A stretch of DNA of 64,000 nucleotides from Sphingosinicella microcystinivorans (GTDB lineage: Bacteria > Pseudomonadota > Alphaproteobacteria > Sphingomonadales > Sphingomonadaceae), in NCBI RefSeq assembly GCF_027941835.1, contig NZ_CP116005.1, positions 2,309,501-2,373,500 of the forward strand, in the 5' to 3' direction. The notes under the pieces were generated by a model. It worked only from the letters and a program-made list of their open reading frames with translations. It had not been told where the DNA came from and ran no database searches. This document shows, one piece after another, positions 7,789 to 16,586 of this stretch (position 1 is the first letter of the stretch; each line of letters begins with the position of its first letter). A program made the translations under genes and the position numbers.

Positions 7789-9282
7789 ATGTCCGTCAAC
7801 GCGACTGGTCTTGGTGAGATGCTGACGATGCCCGAATTGTCGGTGCAGGCGGCCGTTCGCCCCGGAATTCCGGCATCCGTGCCCGATTTCCTGACGATCA
7901 TGGCCCTGAAGGCCGCGCCGCATGCCAAGGGCGTCGCTGTCGGGCTGCCGTCGGCCGGTGACGGAAACCCGACGGCGGAGGGAGCGCAGCCCCTCGTCGT
8001 GCCGGGTGCCGACGCGAGCGAAACTGCCGAAAGCGATGTGGATATGGCCTTCGACCTCCCGCTTCCCGCGATGCCCGCGCCGCAGCCGTCCGCGTCCGAA
8101 CCGAAGGCGTCCGGCGCGCGTTTCGCGGCGGTGGCGGCGCGGCATCTGGCCCCTGCGGATACGGAAACGCCGGTTCCGGCGACGATCGTGAACGGCGAGG
8201 GGGATGCGTCCGGCGATGCCGACGCCGAAACGCCCGTTTCCGCTGTCGCCGACAGTGAAGAGAATGCCGATGTGATTGTACCGGCGCTTGTCCAGACCGT
8301 GCAACTGCCCGTGCCTCCCACGGCCCCGGTGACCTCTGCCGAGGCAGCAGCCGTTGCTCCGGGCGAGCCGGAGGCCGCGCCGGTCGCGGTTGCCGGCCGG
8401 CCCCGGGCGGCTTCCGGCCACGGGACTCCTGACCCGGGGCTTGCCGATGCGCAGGGTGCGCCCGCCGGACGCGCGGGGGCGCCGCCCTTGCCGCAAGCCG
8501 TTGTCGATGCTGCGGCCGATACCGCCACACCGCCGGGGAGCACAGCCGGGGTAGCGGTTGCCGCCGCGCCCGCGATGCAGCGCACGGTGCTGCCGACGCC
8601 TCCGGCCGCGCGCGGGGACGACCTGCGCGCCGCCGTCGAGACGGCCGACGAGGCCGATCCGGCGCTGCGCGCGTTCCTGCGCGATCGTGCCGACCCCGAA
8701 ACGGCGACTATTCCTGCGCCGCCGCGCGAGGCCGCGGCATCGCAGACGGCGCAGGCCGTGCTCGCCGCGATCCACGACGCTGCGCCCGCCGCGCGCGGGC
8801 CGCAAGCCGCCCACGCGGCGCAGGGTCAGGCCGTTGAGACCGAGGCGCTGCTCGACGACCTGTTCGTCGGCAACGCCGTCGAGGACGAATGGGTCGACCG
8901 GCTCGCCGCCGATGTCGAGACGCTGGTGAGCGGCGACCGCCGCGAGGCGCGGCTGCATCTGAAACCGCGCGAGCTTGGCGATCTCTTCATCCGCCTCGAA
9001 ACGAACGGCAGCCAGGCCAAGGTGCATTTCACGGTGGAGACCGCCGCCGCGCAGGGCTTCATCGCCGACGCCGCGCCGCGTCTCCAGTCGATGATGGAAA
9101 GCCGGGGCGTCCGCCTCGAGGAAGCCTCCGTCGATGTCGGCGGCGGCCGTCAGGATCGCGGCGAGTCGCCGCGCGAGACGCCGTTCGGGCAGCCGCTCGG
9201 GGCGCGCCCGCGCAGCGCGGCATCGCAGGCCGAAACCGTTCGTGCCATTGTTCGCCAGACCGCCATCGAGCGATTTGCCTAG
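7789..9282 (+). CDS. fliK: Flagellar hook-length control protein FliK
   Basis: FliK is the secreted molecular ruler that triggers the export substrate switch through FlhB. The 497-residue protein has a long low-complexity Ala/Pro/Glu/Val-rich N-terminal part and a conserved C-terminal hook-length domain near residues 370-460 (ARLHLKPRELGDLFIRLE, then VHFTVETAAAQGFI). A GTG at 7759 is in frame but lies upstream of the predicted sigma-54 transcript start (about 7767). ATG 7789, with GGGG about 5 bases upstream, is therefore the start. Confidence 0.9.
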   Translation: MSVNATGLGEMLTMPELSVQAAVRPGIPASVPDFLTIMALKAAPHAKGVAVGLPSAGDGNPTAEGAQPLVVPGADASETAESDVDMAFDLPLPAMPAPQPSASEPKASGARFAAVAARHLAPADTETPVPATIVNGEGDASGDADAETPVSAVADSEENADVIVPALVQTVQLPVPPTAPVTSAEAAAVAPGEPEAAPVAVAGRPRAASGHGTPDPGLADAQGAPAGRAGAPPLPQAVVDAAADTATPPGSTAGVAVAAAPAMQRTVLPTPPAARGDDLRAAVETADEADPALRAFLRDRADPETATIPAPPREAAASQTAQAVLAAIHDAAPAARGPQAAHAAQGQAVETEALLDDLFVGNAVEDEWVDRLAADVETLVSGDRREARLHLKPRELGDLFIRLETNGSQAKVHFTVETAAAQGFIADAAPRLQSMMESRGVRLEEASVDVGGGRQDRGESPRETPFGQPLGARPRSAASQAETVRAIVRQTAIERFA

Positions 9283-9293
9283 GAAAGATCGAA

Positions 9294-9848
9294 ATGAGCG
9301 ACACTCCCGCACCTCCCAAGAAGAAAGGCAAGCTCGCCGGCCTGCTCGTTCCCGTCGTCGGTGCCCTCGTCCTGCTGGGCGGCGGCGCGGCGGGCGGCTG
9401 GTACGCCACGACGAGCGGACTCATCGGCGGCGGCCACGGGCCCAAGGTGGACAAGAACAAGCCGAAGCTCGTGGAGCGCAAGGGCGCCGGGGAAACGCCG
9501 ACGCAGACCGATGCCGACGGCGACGGCCATTACGAGACGACCTATTTCGAGATGAAGCGAGAGTTCACCGCGAACCTCACCGATCCCAACCGCTACATCC
9601 AGGTCGGGATCGGCGTCGCGACGAACTACGACAAGCGCGTGGTCGACGCGGTCGAGAAGAACGAACCGGCGATCCGCAGCGCCGTGCTCGGCGTGCTCGG
9701 CGAACAGTCCGCGGACCGCGTCGCCACGGTCGCGGGCAAGGAGGAGCTGCAACGCCGCCTGCGCGCCGCGATCAACAAGACGCTTCAGGACAAGGTCGGC
9801 TTCGGCGGCATTTCCCAGGTCTATTTCACCAGCTTCGTCATCCAGTAG
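9294..9848 (+). CDS. fliL: Flagellar basal body-associated protein FliL
   Basis: FliL is a single-pass inner-membrane protein that surrounds the stator and supports motor torque. The 184-residue protein MSDTPAPPKKKGKLAG has positive residues, then one membrane helix (about residues 17-42, LLVPVVGALVLLGGGAAGGW). A periplasmic domain follows (FEMKREFTANLTDPNRYIQVGIG) and the protein ends QVYFTSFVIQ. ATG 9294 is chosen because an AGGAAAG sequence lies just before it and the product matches FliL from its first residue. Confidence 0.95.
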   Translation: MSDTPAPPKKKGKLAGLLVPVVGALVLLGGGAAGGWYATTSGLIGGGHGPKVDKNKPKLVERKGAGETPTQTDADGDGHYETTYFEMKREFTANLTDPNRYIQVGIGVATNYDKRVVDAVEKNEPAIRSAVLGVLGEQSADRVATVAGKEELQRRLRAAINKTLQDKVGFGGISQVYFTSFVIQ

Positions 9849-9855
9849 GATTCCC

Positions 9856-10845
9856 ATGAGTTCCGAACTCAATCTCAGCAAGGAAGAGATCGAAGCGCTG
9901 CAGGCGGGCATCGCCGACGGCAGCATCGCGTCCGGCGCGGGCGTGATGCCCGACGGCGTGATCGCGCCGTGGAGCTTCGACAGCGGCGACGAACGCGAGT
10001 TCGGCGATCTCCATGCGCTGCACCTGCTGAACGAACGCCTCGCGCGCGGGATGCGGCAGGTGTTCCAGCCGATGCTGCGCATCGCGCCCAAGGTGGATTG
10101 CGGGCTCACCTCGCTCGAATCCTTCGGCAGCTACGCGGAAGGTTTCGAGGATTTCCTCAGCCTCACCATCGTCCGCATGGAGCCGCTGCGCGGCCACGGC
10201 CTCGTGGTGATGAAGCCGGACCTGATCGGCGCGATCGTCGACGCTTACTACGGCGGCAGGGGCGAGCCGCCGACGATCCGCGCGAACGAGTTCACCGCCG
10301 CCGAGGACCGCGTGCTGCAATCGCTGCTCGGCCGCCTGTTCGCGCAGCTCGACGCGGCGTGGGCGGACATCTTCCACCTCCAGTTCAGCCGCATTTCGAG
10401 CGAGAGCCACCCGCAGTTCCTCTCGTTCCTCGAAAGCGCCGACATGGTGGTCGTCACGCGCTTCCTCGTGCACCTGCCGCGCGGCGGCACCTCGGCGGTC
10501 GACGTCGTCTATCCGCTGAACGCGCTGAAGCCGCTGATGCCGCTGCTGCGCCTGCGCGTCATCACCGAACAGAGCGAGACCGATCCCGGCTGGAAGGACC
10601 GCCTGAAGTCGGCGCTGCTCGACGTGGAGCTGCCGGTGCGCTCCATCCTTGCCGAGCCGACGCTGTCGCTGAGCGCCATCATGGCGCTGAAGGTCGGCGA
10701 CGTGGTGCCCATCCACGTACCCGAGGAGCTGCACATGCTCGTCGAGAAAACCACGTTCGGGATCGGTGCGCCAGGCGAGGCCAACGGCAACGCCGCGCTC
10801 AAGATCCGTTCCATCGCGCGTCCCCGCGCCAGCACCAACCGATAG
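9856..10845 (+). CDS. fliM: Flagellar motor switch protein FliM
   Basis: FliM is the central C-ring protein that binds phosphorylated CheY. The 329-residue sequence starts MSSELNLSKEEIEALQ, where LSKEEIEAL corresponds to the N-terminal CheY-binding motif (LSQxEIDALL-like). The middle domain follows (ERLARGMRQVFQPMLR) and a SpoA-like C-terminal domain lies near residues 245-320. It sits 7 bases after fliL and 18 bases before fliN. Confidence 0.96.
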   Translation: MSSELNLSKEEIEALQAGIADGSIASGAGVMPDGVIAPWSFDSGDEREFGDLHALHLLNERLARGMRQVFQPMLRIAPKVDCGLTSLESFGSYAEGFEDFLSLTIVRMEPLRGHGLVVMKPDLIGAIVDAYYGGRGEPPTIRANEFTAAEDRVLQSLLGRLFAQLDAAWADIFHLQFSRISSESHPQFLSFLESADMVVVTRFLVHLPRGGTSAVDVVYPLNALKPLMPLLRLRVITEQSETDPGWKDRLKSALLDVELPVRSILAEPTLSLSAIMALKVGDVVPIHVPEELHMLVEKTTFGIGAPGEANGNAALKIRSIARPRASTNR

Positions 10846-10863
10846 TTTCCCAAGGAGCCTCAC

Positions 10864-11184
10864 ATGAGCGAGACCGAAACCGCGAGCCCCGAAACCCCGA
10901 AGGCCGACGATCCGTGGAAGCCCGGATCGGCGAACCTCCGCCTGCTTCAGGAGATCGACGTCCGCCTCTCGGTCGAGGTCGGCACCAGCCAGGTGAAGAT
11001 CCGCGATCTCCTCAACCTCAACGAGGGCAGCGTCGTCGAGCTGGACCGCCCGGCGGGCGCGCCGCTCGACCTGTTCGCAAATGGCACACTCTTTGCGAGG
11101 GGCGAGGTGGTGACGGTCGGCGGACGCTTCGGCGTGCGGATTACCGACATCGTGGCACCGGGAGAACGCGTCAAGGACATCTGA
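10864..11184 (+). CDS. fliN: Flagellar motor switch protein FliN
   Basis: FliN is the lower C-ring protein, also a docking site for FliH. The 106-residue protein has a short variable N-terminus and a SpoA domain from about residue 30 (IDVRLSVEVGTSQVKIRDLL, then the conserved NGTLFARGEVV). AAGGAGCC precedes the ATG. Codons around the NGTLFAR segment (aat, aca, ttt, agg) are unlike the rest of the gene, apparently because they also spell a sigma-54 promoter (11082-11097). Confidence 0.95.
   Translation: MSETETASPETPKADDPWKPGSANLRLLQEIDVRLSVEVGTSQVKIRDLLNLNEGSVVELDRPAGAPLDLFANGTLFARGEVVTVGGRFGVRITDIVAPGERVKDI
11082..11097 (+). promoter_or_regulatory. Internal sigma-54 promoter inside fliN (for fliO-P-Q-R-flhB)
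   Basis: TGGCACACTCTTTGCG has the sigma-54 TGGCAC and TTGC boxes with the correct 12-base spacing. It lies within fliN, about 117 bases before the fliO start. The transcript start would be near 11108. Codon use across the site departs from the local G/C-ending habit, as expected if the promoter constrains the sequence. Confidence 0.65.
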
Positions 11185-11213
11185 CGCGTCAAGATTTTGA
11201 CGGGGGATGAACC

Positions 11214-11522
11214 TTGATCGGGGACTACGTGTTGCGGCTGACGATCATGCTGCCGCTGGTGTGCGGAATGATCGTCGCGGGGCTCTGGCTCGCGAAACGC
11301 TATAACCTCGGCGGCATCGGGTCCGGCCTCAAGTCCCGCGCCGCTACCCGCTCCGCCGCCCGGCTTTCCGAGACCGTGTTCCTGACCCCGGCGGTGAAGC
11401 TCGCCGTCGTCGATTTCGAAGGCAAAAGGTTGCTGCTCGCGGTGACGAAGCAGGGCGCGAACCTTCTCAGCGAGGTGCCCGCGATCAGCTTCACCATCGA
11501 GGATGAAGACGATGCGCGCTGA
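11214..11522 (+). CDS. fliO: Flagellar biosynthetic protein FliO
   Basis: FliO is a small membrane protein that assists assembly of the FliP export gate. The 102-residue protein has one N-terminal membrane helix (about residues 8-27, [20 protein letters not shown]) and a short cytoplasmic beta-rich domain ([20 protein letters not shown]). It appears to start with TTG 11214, 6 bases after GGGGGA. It overlaps fliP by 20 bases. FliO is poorly conserved, and the call also relies on position between fliN and fliP. Confidence 0.85.
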   Translation: MIGDYVLRLTIMLPLVCGMIVAGLWLAKRYNLGGIGSGLKSRAATRSAARLSETVFLTPAVKLAVVDFEGKRLLLAVTKQGANLLSEVPAISFTIEDEDDAR

Positions 11523-12306
11523 TCGCCTGATGCGCTTCGCCCCGTTCCTCGTCGCCGTGCTGCTCCTGTTCGCCGCGCCCGCGCTCGCGCAGACTGCGCC
11601 GCAGGGGCCGTCTCCCGTCCAGTTCGCCGCCGATGCGCTGAGCGGCTCTGCCGCGCCGGGCGCGCGCCAGCCGCTGTCGCTGTCGCTTCAGGTCCTCGTC
11701 CTGATGACATTGCTGTCGGTGCTGCCGGCGGTGATCCTGATGATGACGGCGTTCACGCGCATCATCATCGTGCTCTCGATCCTCCGGCAGGCGCTCGGCC
11801 TCGCGCAGACGCCGCCCAACCAGGTGCTGATCGGCCTGTCGCTGTTCCTCACCTTCTTCGTGATGAGCCCGGCGATCAGCGAGATCAACGATGTCGCCTT
11901 CAAGCCCTACGCCGCGAACGCCATGCCGATCGACACGGCGGTGGAGAAGGGCGGCACGGTGCTGCACCGCTTCATGATGGGGCAGACGCGGCAGAAGGAC
12001 ATCATCCTGTTCGCGAACCTCAAGAAGGACGGCGCCTACGAGAACGCGGAGGATGTGCCGTTCTCCGTGCTGCTTCCCGCGTTCGTCACCAGCGAGCTGA
12101 AGACGGCGTTCCAGATCGGCTTCCTCATCTTCCTGCCGTTCCTCGTCATCGACCTCGTCGTCGCCGCCGTGCTCATGTCGCTCGGCATGATGATGCTGTC
12201 GCCGACGCTGATCTCGCTTCCCTTCAAGCTGCTGCTGTTCGTTCTCGTCGACGGCTGGGCGCTCACCATGGGCTCGCTCGCCGGCAGCTTCTTCACGGCG
12301 ACCTGA
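11503..12306 (+). CDS. fliP: Flagellar biosynthetic protein FliP
   Basis: FliP is the core pentamer of the flagellar export gate. The 267-residue protein has a cleavable-type signal sequence (about residues 10-30, [16 protein letters not shown]), which is normal for FliP. Several membrane segments follow, with family motifs [18 protein letters not shown] and PPNQVLIGL, and [17 protein letters not shown] near the C-terminus. Start 11503 or the in-frame ATG at 11512 are both possible. It lies 10 bases before fliQ. Confidence 0.96.
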   Translation: MKTMRADRLMRFAPFLVAVLLLFAAPALAQTAPQGPSPVQFAADALSGSAAPGARQPLSLSLQVLVLMTLLSVLPAVILMMTAFTRIIIVLSILRQALGLAQTPPNQVLIGLSLFLTFFVMSPAISEINDVAFKPYAANAMPIDTAVEKGGTVLHRFMMGQTRQKDIILFANLKKDGAYENAEDVPFSVLLPAFVTSELKTAFQIGFLIFLPFLVIDLVVAAVLMSLGMMMLSPTLISLPFKLLLFVLVDGWALTMGSLAGSFFTAT

Positions 12307-12316
12307 GGGGAGGACG

Positions 12317-12586
12317 ATGGACGCAGCCTATTTCACCGCAGCAGCCGGTCAGGCGCTCTGGATCCTCGTGCTGGTGGCCGCGCCGGTCATCATCCCGGCG
12401 CTCGCCATCGGCGTGCTGCTCGGCATGGTGCAGGCGGCGACCTCGATCAACGAGGCGACGCTCAGCTTCGTGCCGAAGCTGCTCGGCGTGCTCGTCTGCC
12501 TCGGCCTATTCGGTGGGCTGATGATGGGCCTGCTCGTCGATTTCACGCAGGACATCTTCTCCCGGATCCCGGACCTCGTCAGATGA
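12317..12586 (+). CDS. fliQ: Flagellar biosynthetic protein FliQ
   Basis: FliQ is the 89-residue export gate subunit with two membrane hairpin helices (about residues 15-40 and 52-75). The conserved stretch GMVQAATSINEATLSFVPK is clear. The stop overlaps the fliR start as ATGA, typical of the fliPQR block. Confidence 0.95.
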   Translation: MDAAYFTAAAGQALWILVLVAAPVIIPALAIGVLLGMVQAATSINEATLSFVPKLLGVLVCLGLFGGLMMGLLVDFTQDIFSRIPDLVR

Positions 12587-13362
12587 CCGGCATCCTGTCG
12601 GTCGGCATCGAGGCGTGGCTGATGCAGCTGATGTTCGCCATGCTGCGCATCGGCGGCACGCTCGTCGCCGCGCCGATCTTCTCCGCGATCGGCGTGCCCT
12701 TGCAGGTGCGCGTCGTGCTCGCGGGCGCGATCGGCGTGCTCGTGCTCTCCGTGTATCCGGTGGACGTGCCCCACGACATCCTGTCGCTTCAGGGGTTCGT
12801 CATCGTCGTGCAGGAATTGATGATCGGGCTTTCGGTCGGGTTCATCCTCCAGCTCGCCTTCGCCGCGCCGCTGCTCGCGGGCGAGTACATCGCGAACTCG
12901 ATCGGTCTCGGCTTCGCCAACATGGTCGATCCGCAGAGCGGCAAGAACAGCGCGGTCGTCGGCCAGTTCCTGATGATCCTGATGACGCTGCTGTTCCTCG
13001 CGCTGAACGGCCACCTGATCCTCGTGCGCCTGATCGTGGAAAGCTACGCCCTGATGCCGCTCGGCGGCGACTGGCTGACGCGCGACCATTTCTGGGGAAT
13101 CGTGAAGTTCGGCGGCTTCGTGTTCGCGGGCGGGCTCGCCATCGCGCTTCCCGTCGGCTTCTCGCTGTTCGCGCTCAACCTGCTCGTCGGCGTGCTGACG
13201 CGCACCGCGCCGCAGCTCAACATCTTCGCGGTCGGCCTGCCGCTGACGCTGATGACCGGCTTCGTCGTGCTCGCCATCGCCTTCCCGGCGATGAGCGATC
13301 TCATGCAGTCCGCTGCCGACACCGGCCTCGACGAGGCCAAGAGCTGGCTGGGAGGGCGCTGA
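12583..13362 (+). CDS. fliR: Flagellar biosynthetic protein FliR
   Basis: FliR is the single-copy export gate subunit that closes the FliP5Q4R1 spiral. The 259-residue, multi-pass protein (about six hydrophobic segments) contains the family stretch FAAPLLAGEYIANSIGLGFA and MVDPQSGKNSAVVGQF. It is translationally coupled to fliQ (ATGA) and ends one base before flhB starts. Confidence 0.95.
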   Translation: MTGILSVGIEAWLMQLMFAMLRIGGTLVAAPIFSAIGVPLQVRVVLAGAIGVLVLSVYPVDVPHDILSLQGFVIVVQELMIGLSVGFILQLAFAAPLLAGEYIANSIGLGFANMVDPQSGKNSAVVGQFLMILMTLLFLALNGHLILVRLIVESYALMPLGGDWLTRDHFWGIVKFGGFVFAGGLAIALPVGFSLFALNLLVGVLTRTAPQLNIFAVGLPLTLMTGFVVLAIAFPAMSDLMQSAADTGLDEAKSWLGGR

Positions 13363-13363
13363 C

Positions 13364-14491
13364 GTGTCCGACAAACCCGAAAAGGACCAGCAAACCGAGG
13401 CCCCGACCGAGAAGCGCAAGCGAGACGCGGCGGAAAAGGGCGACGTTCTCCGCTCGCGCGAGCTGACCACCGCGCTCGTCATGCTCGTCGGCGCGGCGTA
13501 TCTGGCGCTTGCCGGCGGCTGGATGGTCTCCAGCCTCGAACTCATGCTGAAGACCGCGCTCGCCGGGCTGAAGCACGGCGGCGTCAACTTCCAGCCCGCG
13601 GCGATGACGTGGGCGCTCGCCAAGGTGATCGCGTTCCCGCTTGCGGGCCTGCTGTTCACCTGCTTCACGGCCGCGCTCGTCAGCCAGGCGCTGCTCGGCA
13701 CGTTCCAGTTCAACATGACGCTGATCGCGCCGAAGGCGTCGCGCATGAACCCGATGAACTGGGTGAAGCGCACCTTCGGCCTTCAGGGCCTCACCGAACT
13801 CGGCAAGTCGATCCTGAAGGTCGTGCTCGTCGGCGCCATCGGCTGGTGGATGCTCTCGGACTATGCGCGCGAGATCGCCTCGCTCGGCACCGAGGACGTC
13901 GGCAACGCCATCGCGCACACCGGCCGTCTCGCCGCCGTTTTCCTGCTCGTCCTGTCGTTCGGGCTGGTGGTGGTGGCGGGCGTCGACATCCCGCTTCAGG
14001 CGATCCAGCTCATGCGCAAGCTCAAGATGTCGCGGCAGGAGATCAAGGACGAGCTGAAGCAGACCGAAGGCTCGCCCGAGGTGAAGATGCAGCTTCGCCG
14101 CCGCCAGCGCGAGGCGACGCGCAACAACATGCGTGCGGGCATGAAGCAGGCGAACGTGGTGCTGACGAACCCGACGCACTTCGCCGTCGCGCTCCGCTAC
14201 GACAAGACCCGCGATCTCGCACCGGTCGTCGTCGCCAAGGGCAAGGACCTCGTTGCCGAGGTGATTCGCGATCTCGCGGCGGAGAACGACGTGCCGGTGC
14301 TGTCCTATCCGCTGCTCGCCCGCGCGGTGTTCTTCACCTCGAAGATCGGGCAGGAAATCCGCGACGACCTCTATGTCGCCGTGGCGGGCGTGCTGGCGTT
14401 CGTGTTCAGCGTCGAGCGCGATCGCCTGACCCAGCCCGAGATCGAGGTGCCCGAGGGCGCGCGTTTCGACGAGACCGGGCGGCCGCTATGA
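13364..14491 (+). CDS. flhB: Flagellar biosynthetic protein FlhB
   Basis: FlhB is the substrate-specificity switch of the export gate. The 375-residue protein starts with GTG and has a charged N-terminus (EKDQQTEAPTEKRKRDAAEKGDV). Four membrane segments and the cytoplasmic domain follow, with the self-cleavage motif NPTH at residues 269-272 (NPTHFAVALRYD). All elements needed for FlhB autocleavage are present. It is the last export gate gene of this operon, and fliD follows after 109 bases. Confidence 0.97.
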   Translation: MSDKPEKDQQTEAPTEKRKRDAAEKGDVLRSRELTTALVMLVGAAYLALAGGWMVSSLELMLKTALAGLKHGGVNFQPAAMTWALAKVIAFPLAGLLFTCFTAALVSQALLGTFQFNMTLIAPKASRMNPMNWVKRTFGLQGLTELGKSILKVVLVGAIGWWMLSDYAREIASLGTEDVGNAIAHTGRLAAVFLLVLSFGLVVVAGVDIPLQAIQLMRKLKMSRQEIKDELKQTEGSPEVKMQLRRRQREATRNNMRAGMKQANVVLTNPTHFAVALRYDKTRDLAPVVVAKGKDLVAEVIRDLAAENDVPVLSYPLLARAVFFTSKIGQEIRDDLYVAVAGVLAFVFSVERDRLTQPEIEVPEGARFDETGRPL

Positions 14492-14525
14492 TCGGAACGC
14501 CCGCGAATCTTTACCGATTATTCCC

Positions 14526-14552
14526 TAAATCCGGCGCAGAATCGGTCGTGAA
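14526..14552 (+). promoter_or_regulatory. Sigma-28-like promoter of fliD
   Basis: TAAA (14526-14529), 15 bases, then GTCGTGAA (14545-14552). This is nearly the same as the fliC element and lies in the 109-base gap before fliD, about 50 bases before its ATG. Late flagellar genes are typically sigma-28 dependent. Confidence 0.55.
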
Positions 14553-14600
14553 CAGTCTGAGCGGCCGGCGCGCGTCCGCACGAACGAGAAGGCAGGTGCA

Positions 14601-16586
14601 ATGTCCATTCTGACGGCGCTCGGCAGCGGGTCGGGAATCGATACCAAGCAGCTCATCGCTGACCTCGTCGCCGCGCAGCGCGCGGGCAGCGACAAGGTGC
14701 TGGCCGCGCGCCAGACCGCCGTCGACGCCAGGATTTCCAGCCTTTCGACGATCAGCTCGGCGCTCAGCGCCTTCTCGACGGCGCTCGGTTCGCTGGTCGG
14801 CAGCGGCGCGCTCGGCCGCCAGGTGATCAGCAGCGACACCTCGTCGATCGCGCTCTCGCTCAGCGGTTCGTCGAGCCCGCCCTCGCTTTCGCACACGCTC
14901 GAGGCGACGCAGCTCGCGCAGCGGCAGACGGTGGCGTCGGCGCCGGTCGCCGACCGCAACGCGCCCATCGGCGAGGGCACGCTCACGATCAATTTCGGCA
15001 CGCTGTCCGGCACGTTCCCGACGCCCTCCGGTTTCACGGCGGGCACGGCCGCGCCCGTCACCATCACGATCGGGCCGGACAACAACAGCCTCGTCGGGCT
15101 CCAGCAGGCGATCAACGCGTCGAACGCCGGGGTCACGGCCTCGATCGTCGAGGATGCGAGCGGCGCGCGTCTCGTGATTCGGGGCGAGACCGGCGCGGCG
15201 AAGGCGTTCACGATCGACGCCGATGCGGGCCTCGAGGCGTTCGCGTTCGGCCCCGGCGCGACCGGCATGACATGGACGGCCGAGGCGAAGAACGCCGTCG
15301 TCGTCATCGACGGCATCACCGTCGAGCGGCCGACGAACAGCATCTCGGACCTCGTCTCCGGCCTGAAGCTCGATCTTCTGAAGGTCACCGACGGCCCGGT
15401 GACGATCTCCAGCGACTATGACGCCGCCACGCTGAAAACGGCGGTCGGCAACTACGTCGATGTCTACAACCAGCTCGTCTCGATGCTCGCGGAGGAAACC
15501 CGGCCCGGCAAGGACGGCGCGGCCGCGGGCGCGCTCGCGGGAGACCGCACGACGCGCGACCTCAAGCGGATGCTCGCCGACCTCAGCACGAAGATGCTGC
15601 TGACGGACGGCGGCGGGCCCTCCAGCCTCGCCGAGATCGGCATCAAGACCAACCGCGACGGCACGCTCAGCATCGACGATGCGATGCTGACGAAGGCGGT
15701 GACGAACCACCCGGGCCGCGTCCACGACATGTTCGTGCCGGGGCAGACCAGCAGCTCGCCGCTCGTCGAGATCGCCAGCAGCCTCGGCGCCGCGAAACCG
15801 GGCACCTACGCCGTCACCGACATCGTCGCGGCGACCTCCGGCAGGCTCTCCGGCGCGGCGGCGCCTTCGGCGTTCGACGTGCCGGTCGTCATCGACGCCA
15901 CGAATAGGAGCTTCACCGTCACGCTCGACGGCCGCACCTCGCTCACCATCAACCTGCCCGAGGGCAGCTACGCGAGCGGCGCCGCGCTCGCTGCCGCGTT
16001 CCAGACCGCGATCAACGACGATTCGGTGCTGAAGTCGTTCGGCCTGTCGCTGACCGCCGCGTGGGACGGATCGGCGTTCACCTTCACCTCGAAGGGCGTG
16101 GGCAGCACGTCGGGCGTCACCATCGTCGGCCTCGACGGCGCGCTCGCCGCGACGCTCGGCCTCGACGTGCCCATGGCGACGGCGGGCACCAACGCGTCCG
16201 GCAAGATCGGCGGCGTCGACGCCATCGGCATCGGCAACCGCCTGATCGCGGCGTCGTCCTCGGCGGCGTCGGGTCTTGCCGTCAACATCCTCGGCGGGGT
16301 GTCGTCGTCGACGGTGGTCGTGCGCTCGACCGTCGCGGGCCTCATCGCCGACATGCAGAAGCAGCTTGCCGCGTCCGGCGGCGGCTTCACGACGACGTCG
16401 GAGCGGCTGGCGAAGGAAGCCAAGGCCATCGCCGAGGAGCAGGACCGCGTCGAGGCGCGCAGCCTCGCGCTGGAGGAGCGGCTCACGATCCAGTTCGCGG
16501 CGATGGAGCGCGCCATTGCCGCCTTCAACAGCACGCAGGCGTATATGAAGCAGCAGATCGACCTCTGGACGCGGGATCTCGGATGA
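14601..16586 (+). CDS. fliD: Flagellar filament cap protein FliD (HAP2)
   Basis: FliD is the cap that folds flagellin subunits at the filament tip. The 661-residue protein begins MSILTALGSGSGIDTKQLIADLVAAQ, the typical FliD N-terminus (GSGIDTxxLI). A flagellin_IN-like repeat follows (LQQAINASNAGVTASIV, about residues 170-200), then a long central variable region. The C-terminal coiled segment is RLAKEAKAIAEEQDRVEARS. It is longer than the enterobacterial protein of about 470 residues. It overlaps fliS by ATGA. Confidence 0.95.
   Translation: MSILTALGSGSGIDTKQLIADLVAAQRAGSDKVLAARQTAVDARISSLSTISSALSAFSTALGSLVGSGALGRQVISSDTSSIALSLSGSSSPPSLSHTLEATQLAQRQTVASAPVADRNAPIGEGTLTINFGTLSGTFPTPSGFTAGTAAPVTITIGPDNNSLVGLQQAINASNAGVTASIVEDASGARLVIRGETGAAKAFTIDADAGLEAFAFGPGATGMTWTAEAKNAVVVIDGITVERPTNSISDLVSGLKLDLLKVTDGPVTISSDYDAATLKTAVGNYVDVYNQLVSMLAEETRPGKDGAAAGALAGDRTTRDLKRMLADLSTKMLLTDGGGPSSLAEIGIKTNRDGTLSIDDAMLTKAVTNHPGRVHDMFVPGQTSSSPLVEIASSLGAAKPGTYAVTDIVAATSGRLSGAAAPSAFDVPVVIDATNRSFTVTLDGRTSLTINLPEGSYASGAALAAAFQTAINDDSVLKSFGLSLTAAWDGSAFTFTSKGVGSTSGVTIVGLDGALAATLGLDVPMATAGTNASGKIGGVDAIGIGNRLIAASSSAASGLAVNILGGVSSSTVVVRSTVAGLIADMQKQLAASGGGFTTTSERLAKEAKAIAEEQDRVEARSLALEERLTIQFAAMERAIAAFNSTQAYMKQQIDLWTRDLG

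Noticed and set aside
14500-14525. A sigma-28 -10-like CCGATTA before fliD
   Set aside because: No TAAA box lies at the right distance upstream. The TAAA-N15-GTCGTGAA element just downstream is a better match.
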